A DNA stretch of 64,000 nt from NCBI RefSeq assembly GCF_014641555.1, contig NZ_BMHY01000009.1, forward strand, positions 1 to 64,000, written 5' to 3'. The DNA comes from Paenibacillus radicis (ex Gao et al. 2016). GTDB lineage: Bacteria; Bacillota; Bacilli; Paenibacillales; Paenibacillaceae. Position numbers and translations under genes: made by a program. Positions 59,017 to 64,000 of the stretch are shown in pieces. Positions within the stretch are counted from its first letter, which is position 1. The number at the start of each line of letters is the position of its first letter. The notes beneath the pieces were generated by a model that searched no databases, had not been told where the DNA came from, and saw only the letters and a list, made by a program, of their open reading frames with translations.

Positions 59017-61542
59017 TTACTGCCCCCGCGGCTTCACCCGATTGGTAGGCTGTGCGGCATAAGGATCATCCGGCCAATAGTGCTTCGGATATCTTCCTTT
59101 TAAATCTTTCTTCACTTCGAAATAAGCACCGCTCCAGAAGCTGCCCAAATCGCGAGTAACCTGAACCGGCCGCTGGGAAGGAGAAAGCAGATGAATCGTA
59201 AGCGGCAGCTTGCCGCCGGCAAGCATCGGCGTTTCCCGCAAGCCGAACAGCTCCTGCAGCCGCACGGCAATGAACGGCGCTTCCGGATCGCTGTAGTCGA
59301 CCGGGATGCGCGAGCCGCTCGGAACGGTCATATGGGTCGGCACCATCTCATCGAGCTGCTGGCGCTGCTGCCAGCTGTACAACGACTCCAGCACTTGAAT
59401 CATATTCAGCCGCTGCAAATCGTTGCGATTTTTCATTCCGATCAAATGCGGCAGCAGCCAGTCCTCTAAAGTTGCAAGCAGCGTCTCCTCTGATACATCC
59501 GGCCAATCCTTATTCCGCCCTGACATCAGACGCATTCGAGCTAGCAGCTGCGACGACTGCTTACTCATCTGGAGCAGTCCCACTCCCGACTGCCGTATTC
59601 CCTCTAGCAGCGCTCTCGCCACTTGCTCGGAATCTGGCTGCGGCAGCGGCCCTTCCTTCAAGACGAGAGCACCCAGCCGCTGCCGGCGGCGTGCCCGGAC
59701 AGCTCCAGCGGCGGAATCCCACTCCACCGAGTCCTGCACTTCGATTTGCTCACCCGCTGCCAGCTGAAGCTGTTCCGCTTGGAGCATGGCCGCCAGTCGG
59801 ATTCGGCTTTCCGTGCCGGAATCGTCCAGCTCTGCGGCAACCAAATACGCGGCACGCGACAAAGGTTGAAGCTCAGGAAGCGCTGCCCCCCGGCCGTTCG
59901 CAAGCAAGTAGCGGCCATCGCTTCGCCGCTGCGCAATCCGGTCGGGGAAAGCAAAGGCGAGCAGCAAGCCGAACGGCTCCCCTTCCGGCAGCTGCTCAAT
60001 CTGCCGCAGTTCTTGTCCGCCAGCACCTTCCGCCTCATCAGCCGCTTCCAGCATTCGCAGCCATTGAGCAGCTTGCGTCTTCATTCGCTGCACTGCACCT
60101 CGGTCAACGACGCCAGCACTTCTGCCCTTAAGCGCGTCGACCCTCAGCAGCAGATCGACATTGCGCTCCTGCGGCAGCAAATCGCGTTCGCTGAGCAGCG
60201 CAGCCAGTTCGCTGGCCGTCTCCGCCAATCCGAGCCGCTTCGCCTGCAGCAGCATATAGCCAAGGCGAGGATGCAGACCCAATCTGGCCATTCGTCTGCC
60301 CCAGCCGGTCGGCTTGCCGGAAGCATCGATGGCGCGAAGCAGCTCCAGCAGCTCCGTCGCATGGTCGTACGCAGCTTGCGGCGGCTCGTCCAGCCAACGA
60401 AGCTCCGACGGCTGCTGAATGCCCCATACGGCCAGCTCCAGCACCAGCTGCGTCAAATCCGCCTCCGCCAGCTCAGGTGCACTCTGCTCCGGCAAATATC
60501 GCTGCTCCTGCTCCGTCCATAGCCGGTAGCAGACGCCAGGCGCCAAACGGCCTGCACGGCCCCTCCGCTGATCGGCTGACGCCTGCGATACCTGGACCGT
60601 CTCCAATCTAGACATGCCGGTTCGCGGCGAGAAACGCGGAACCCGCATAAGTCCGCTGTCCACAACGATGCGAACCCCTTCTACTGTCAGACTGGATTCC
60701 GCGATCGACGTAGCAAGCACAACCTTCCGCTCTCCCGGCTTGCATGGCGCTATGGCTTCATCTTGAGCTTCAAGCGGCATACTGCCGTGAAGCTCAGTGA
60801 CCCTTACCGCTCCGCCCGTACTGACGCCAGCCTGTGCAAGAGCAGAGGCCGTCCGTCTGATCTCTCCTATGCCGGGAAGAAAAGCGAGGACGTCGCCCTC
60901 ATATTCTCTTAATGCCTGTTGAATGAGGGCGGCCATCCCCGCTTCAAGCCTGCCTTCCAGCCGCGACGAGAGATAGACCGTCTGCACCGGATTAGCTCGG
61001 CCTTTGCTGGCGATGACCGGCGCTTCGCCCAGCAGCGTTGCGACTGCTGCCGTATCCAGCGTTGCAGACATGACGAGCAGGCGCAGATCGTCTCGCAGCA
61101 GCGCTTGCGTCTGCAGACATAGCGCTAGTCCCAGATCGCCGTGCAAATGCCGCTCGTGAAATTCGTCGAACAGCACAGCCCCAACTTGTTCCAGCGCCTG
61201 GTCCTCTTGCAGCATCCGCGTGAGGATGCCTTCCGTAACGACCTCAATGCGAGTCGACCGGCTTACCTTTGTATCGAGCCGCACCCGATAGCCGACCGTC
61301 GCACCCACCGGCTCGCCTAGCATATCCGCCATATACTTGGCTGCGGAACGAGCCGCCAGCCGTCTTGGCTCCAGCATAATAATTTTGCGGCCTTGCAGCC
61401 ACGGCTCGTCAAGCAGCGCAAGCGGCACCCTCGTCGTCTTGCCCGCGCCGGGTTCTGCTGTAAGCACGACGCCAGTACGCGTCCGAAGCGCAGTGATCAG
61501 CTCTGGCAGCACTTCATCGATGGGCAATGATGGTTTTAACAT
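59017..61542 (-). CDS. hrpB: ATP-dependent helicase HrpB
   Basis: An 841-residue DEAH-box helicase. Walker A 'LTAEPGAGKTTRVPLALLDE', DEAH-like motif II 'VLFDEFHERHLHGDLGL' (here DEFH, as in HrpB), 'LLVMSATLD' (SAT), 'VLATSIAESSLTVEGV' and 'QRRGRAGR' (motif VI). The C-terminal HrpB domain includes 'ILLHL/HLLSPSQRPVQVTRDL' and 'WPDDPYAAQPTNRVKPRGQ', the conserved family ending. It unwinds RNA in vitro; the physiological role is unclear. The ATG at 61542 follows GGAGG with eight bases. Confidence 0.93.
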   Translation of the reverse strand: MLKPSLPIDEVLPELITALRTRTGVVLTAEPGAGKTTRVPLALLDEPWLQGRKIIMLEPRRLAARSAAKYMADMLGEPVGATVGYRVRLDTKVSRSTRIEVVTEGILTRMLQEDQALEQVGAVLFDEFHERHLHGDLGLALCLQTQALLRDDLRLLVMSATLDTAAVATLLGEAPVIASKGRANPVQTVYLSSRLEGRLEAGMAALIQQALREYEGDVLAFLPGIGEIRRTASALAQAGVSTGGAVRVTELHGSMPLEAQDEAIAPCKPGERKVVLATSIAESSLTVEGVRIVVDSGLMRVPRFSPRTGMSRLETVQVSQASADQRRGRAGRLAPGVCYRLWTEQEQRYLPEQSAPELAEADLTQLVLELAVWGIQQPSELRWLDEPPQAAYDHATELLELLRAIDASGKPTGWGRRMARLGLHPRLGYMLLQAKRLGLAETASELAALLSERDLLPQERNVDLLLRVDALKGRSAGVVDRGAVQRMKTQAAQWLRMLEAADEAEGAGGQELRQIEQLPEGEPFGLLLAFAFPDRIAQRRSDGRYLLANGRGAALPELQPLSRAAYLVAAELDDSGTESRIRLAAMLQAEQLQLAAGEQIEVQDSVEWDSAAGAVRARRRQRLGALVLKEGPLPQPDSEQVARALLEGIRQSGVGLLQMSKQSSQLLARMRLMSGRNKDWPDVSEETLLATLEDWLLPHLIGMKNRNDLQRLNMIQVLESLYSWQQRQQLDEMVPTHMTVPSGSRIPVDYSDPEAPFIAVRLQELFGLRETPMLAGGKLPLTIHLLSPSQRPVQVTRDLGSFWSGAYFEVKKDLKGRYPKHYWPDDPYAAQPTNRVKPRGQ

Positions 61543-61557
61543 GTAGATAGCCTCCAA

Positions 61558-61612
61558 GCCGATAATTAATGCAATTAATAATTAATGATGTATTTCATGA
61601 TGAATTATCGGC
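61558..61612 (-). promoter_or_regulatory. Hairpin adjoining the hrpB ribosome-binding site
   Basis: Perfect 10-base arms, GCCGATAATT and AATTATCGGC, with an AT-rich loop. In the transcript the structure starts at the stop codon of the upstream gene and ends just before GGAGG of hrpB, so it could act as terminator or translational control. Confidence 0.45.
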
Positions 61613-62472
61613 TATTTTACGATTCGCAGCATTTGTACGACAGGCCGATTGTCTCCAGCCAGCTGTGCTTCCCTGCTCCGCAGCTGTGATGAGCCGTCGC
61701 CGTCTAGAAAGATGCCGTCAACGAGCTTCCCGCCGCCGACCAGCTCCGTAACCGCTTCACGAAATTGGCTCAGCGTTCCCTTCGTCTTGCTCACGACAAG
61801 GTACAGCGTTCCGCTTTCATCATAGACAGCGCCAGACCGCAGCCGTAGATCGTCTGGGAAAGGAGCCTGCTCCCGCTCCGTCTCCGCTTTCCATTCAGCG
61901 TCACGGCCAAGGCTCATGCTGATGCCGCCTTGCGCCCAAAAACGGGTATGGTCCATTACTTTCAGTTCTGACGCTTTGCCAACGACTTGGACAGACAGCT
62001 TATTTGCCGCCCCGTCCCACACGAGCGTGCCCCGGGCATATTTTGTATTCTCGTTGCCGGAACCATAATCTTTAATGGCACCATTAACAGGCAAACTATT
62101 CACGATAGCAATGCTGAGCAAAGCCTTATCATAGAAAAAACCGCCGTTAATGCCGTAATAAGGCGAAATGGATACATTGTTATGAATCGCCGTCAAGGTC
62201 ACATTAGACGGCTTAGTCGCCAGAACATGAAGCTCCATGCCTCCAGCGGACGTTGCTGTTGCATAGGTATAGCTGCTCGGGAAGACCTCCATCCGGTCGC
62301 TTTTCGCCTGCAGTGCATGGATCATGATGAAGAACAGAATACCTGCTCCGATAATGACCGCCGCCATTACGGCCGTTACTGCGACCGCTTTTTTCCGGCC
62401 AAGCTTACCGTTTGGCGCTTCGACGCCTCCCGGATCCAGCTCTGGCCCTATGTTATTGTCCTTGCTTGTCAT
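61612..62472 (-). CDS. Phosphodiester glycosidase-like (NAGPA) membrane protein
   Basis: A 286-residue protein with one N-terminal helix (about 32-52) and an outside NAGPA-like domain (PF09992): 'YYGINGGFFYDKALLSIAI', 'GTLVWDGA', 'WAQGGISMSLGR', 'DGIFLDGDGSSQL'. The NGGFF and LDGDGSSQ motifs are typical. The human relative removes GlcNAc phosphodiesters; in Bacillales members act on wall polymers or are unstudied. The ATG at 62472 has AAGGGG ten bases upstream. Upstream of hrpB, possibly cotranscribed. Confidence 0.85.
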   Translation of the reverse strand: MTSKDNNIGPELDPGGVEAPNGKLGRKKAVAVTAVMAAVIIGAGILFFIMIHALQAKSDRMEVFPSSYTYATATSAGGMELHVLATKPSNVTLTAIHNNVSISPYYGINGGFFYDKALLSIAIVNSLPVNGAIKDYGSGNENTKYARGTLVWDGAANKLSVQVVGKASELKVMDHTRFWAQGGISMSLGRDAEWKAETEREQAPFPDDLRLRSGAVYDESGTLYLVVSKTKGTLSQFREAVTELVGGGKLVDGIFLDGDGSSQLRSREAQLAGDNRPVVQMLRIVK

Positions 62473-62611
62473 AATTGCGTTGCCCCTTCTCTCTATCATC
62501 CCTTGCAAGCCATGTCTCTCCGTGACGCGAGTTGCTGCGGTAATTCGGCGTCACAGCCAGCAATCAGCTATCTAAACTAGTCAGATAGTAGCTACTAGCT
62601 AGTCAATCTTG

Positions 62612-63562
62612 TCAGTCAAACCAGCCTTTGCGCCGGAACCAGACGTACATTCCCAGTCCGATGACGAGCATAATGCCAAGCAGCAGAAAATATCCCCAAT
62701 TCCAATTCAACTCCGGCATATTGTGAAAGTTCATACCGTAGATGCCTGCTAAAAAGGTAAGCGGCATAAAAATCGTCGTAATAACCGTGAGCGTCTTCAT
62801 AATAGAATTCATTCGGTTGGAGTTGTATGACATATAGCTGTCCCGTAAATCCGCCGTCATCTCACGGCAGGCGTCGGTCATTTCGGCCAGCTTCAGCAAA
62901 TGATCGTAGATGTCATGATAAAACGCGACATACTGGCTCAGCCCGTCGATCCGCTCCGTATTCAGAATACGGTACAGCAGCTCCCGCATCGGAAGAATCG
63001 TTTTGCGCAGACGGAGCAGTCTGGAACGAATATTGAAAATATCTTCGATCGCCGTCTGGTTTTTATCGTTGCCGCCGCCGATTTCCATGTCCAGCACCTG
63101 CTCCTCCAGTTCCTGAACGGCCGGAAAATATTGATCGACCAGCTGATCGATTACCATATAAGCAGCAAATAGCGACCAATTCTGGCTGGTAGCCGGGCTT
63201 TTCGCAATTTTCGCCCGCGCCTCCTCAATCTCATTAGAAGGCTGATAATGATAGGTCACCATGAATTTTTGCCCGATAAACATATTGACCTCGTACACGG
63301 CCAAAGTGCGGGGAACAATCGAATGCAGCACTAAAAAATGAAGCGGATCATAATGATCCAGCTTCGGCCGCTGCAGCAAATGGAAGCAATCCTCGATCGC
63401 CAGCGGATGGAAATGGAAATAGGAAGAGAGCAAGGCGGATTCCTCCTCGCTCGGCTCGCAAAAATCGGCCCAATACCATTCCAGCTCAGCCGTCGCCAGC
63501 TGCCCGATCGTCAAACCATCCCTCCACTGTCCGTCTTTCGTCAATCCCATAATCCGTATCAA
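62612..63562 (-). CDS. corA: CorA-family magnesium transporter
   Basis: A CorA-type Mg2+/Co2+ channel subunit of about 316 residues. A large cytoplasmic N-terminal domain precedes two C-terminal helices; the pore motif 'GIYGMNFHNMPEL' (GMN) lies between 'ITTIFMPLTFLA' and 'YFLLLGIMLVIGLGMYVWF'. It forms a pentamer in the membrane. I prefer the TTG at 63562, nine bases from AGGAGG; the TTG at 63571 abuts that site. No magnesium riboswitch is possible in the 39-base gap upstream. Confidence 0.93.
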   Translation of the reverse strand: MIRIMGLTKDGQWRDGLTIGQLATAELEWYWADFCEPSEEESALLSSYFHFHPLAIEDCFHLLQRPKLDHYDPLHFLVLHSIVPRTLAVYEVNMFIGQKFMVTYHYQPSNEIEEARAKIAKSPATSQNWSLFAAYMVIDQLVDQYFPAVQELEEQVLDMEIGGGNDKNQTAIEDIFNIRSRLLRLRKTILPMRELLYRILNTERIDGLSQYVAFYHDIYDHLLKLAEMTDACREMTADLRDSYMSYNSNRMNSIMKTLTVITTIFMPLTFLAGIYGMNFHNMPELNWNWGYFLLLGIMLVIGLGMYVWFRRKGWFD

Positions 63563-63601
63563 ATCAAACAACCTCCTGTAGCGATAGCGGCATAGCGCCG
63601 G

Positions 63602-64000
63602 TCAACCCGCAAACTGACGGATCAACCGGTCGCGTTCCTCTTTCAACGATGCATGCGTTCCTTCGGCCTGCGCGAGTTCCTTATCCAGCGTCTTCAGAAG
63701 CATTCTAGCTTTGTGAAGCTGATTCTCGGCCTGCGACTGCGATTCTTTTATTTTACCTTGTACAATCCAATCTGCAATCAATCCGTCGAAAAAATAATCG
63801 GCAAACGTCGCCATTCCGCCGATTTCCACAGCCAAATCCGACTGAAGGTTTACGTCCTTCAGCTCTTCCTTTAGCCGTTTGACCAAATGGCGGGCCGTAT
63901 TGATCGAGTTTTTGGCGTCATCGATTTTGGAATGCTTAATGGACGTGCTAATCAGCCCGCCGCCGAGCATATCATAGGTGCCCCAGTTGGCAGCCGAATC
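63602..64000 (-). CDS. Uncharacterised coiled-coil protein (5' end beyond window)
   Basis: The C-terminal 132 residues of a protein that continues past the right edge; the frame stays open to base 64000, with 'AANWGTYDMLGGGLISTSIK' at the junction. It is followed by long amphipathic helices ('NQLHKARMLLKTLDKELAQAE') suggesting coiled coil. I recall similar proteins in Bacillales with this 'WGTYDMLGGGL' segment but no named function. An internal ATG at 63970 is not the start. Confidence 0.7.
   Translation of the reverse strand, partial: DSAANWGTYDMLGGGLISTSIKHSKIDDAKNSINTARHLVKRLKEELKDVNLQSDLAVEIGGMATFADYFFDGLIADWIVQGKIKESQSQAENQLHKARMLLKTLDKELAQAEGTHASLKEERDRLIRQFAG

Noticed and set aside
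63563..63601. Magnesium riboswitch before corA
   Set aside because: The gap of 39 bases is too short.
1..64000. tRNA, rRNA, transposase or prophage genes
   Set aside because: None were recognised on reading either strand.

Overview
This window looks like chromosomal DNA from an endospore-forming member of the Bacillales, most likely a Paenibacillus or close relative. The inference rests on about 50% GC, strong GGAGG ribosome-binding sites, a gerA-type germinant-receptor operon, a PucR-controlled purine-degradation cluster, a bacterial nitric oxide synthase, BdbC/BdbD thiol oxidases, HelD, UppP, and many small one- or two-helix membrane proteins. I see no rRNA, tRNA, CRISPR array, intact insertion sequence or prophage.

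Layout: (1) 0-9 kb: a minus-strand two-component operon with a membrane-anchored beta-propeller as third gene, a VanY-like D,D-carboxypeptidase lipoprotein, and a gerB-gerA-gerC operon. A small membrane protein and a decayed GNAT acetyltransferase follow. (2) 9-19 kb: short, mostly single genes: NlpC/P60 hydrolase, acyl-CoA thioesterase, nucleoside hydrolase, YdjM-like membrane protein, HesB-like protein, membrane metallophosphoesterase, a TIR-domain protein coupled to a 58-residue protein, an ArsR/CadC-type metal sensor, cytochrome c lipoprotein, a LuxR-type regulator lacking its phosphoacceptor aspartate, and a HAD hydrolase. (3) 19-38.5 kb: a purine salvage and catabolism region, all on the minus strand. 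PucR, an amidohydrolase deaminase, PucA and PucB come first. A second unit then starts from a clear promoter: BMP lipoprotein, NupOPQ-like ABC importer, three-subunit xanthine dehydrogenase, OHCU decarboxylase, 5-hydroxyisourate hydrolase, allantoinase, allantoate amidohydrolase, ureidoglycine-glyoxylate aminotransferase and adenosine deaminase. Together they would import purine nucleosides, deaminate them, oxidise the base to urate and take urate products to ureidoglycine and glyoxylate. No uricase is present. (4) 38.5-49.5 kb: a repeat-bearing intergenic region, a large secreted stalk/PKD protein, a serine-hydrolase pseudogene next to an MFS exporter, a sigma-like small protein, DedA, a TIMP/NTR-like membrane protein, MMPL exporter with divergent TetR, and UppP. 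(5) 49.5-64 kb: CNNM/CBS protein, an EcsC-NOS operon, an orphan molybdate permease, BdbC/BdbD, HelD, repeats, HrpB helicase, a phosphodiester glycosidase-like protein, CorA, and a gene cut by the window edge.

The most unusual signal is a 186-bp, four-box intergenic element found at 38719-38904 and 58404-58589. Box order and spacing are identical to the base in both copies although the spacers differ. A partial, inverted copy with the same 51-bp period lies at the left edge. Its boxes can form long hairpins, with a compensatory change between copies. I recognise no described element that matches. The second candidate system is the TIR-plus-possible-GAF protein with its translationally coupled small partner.
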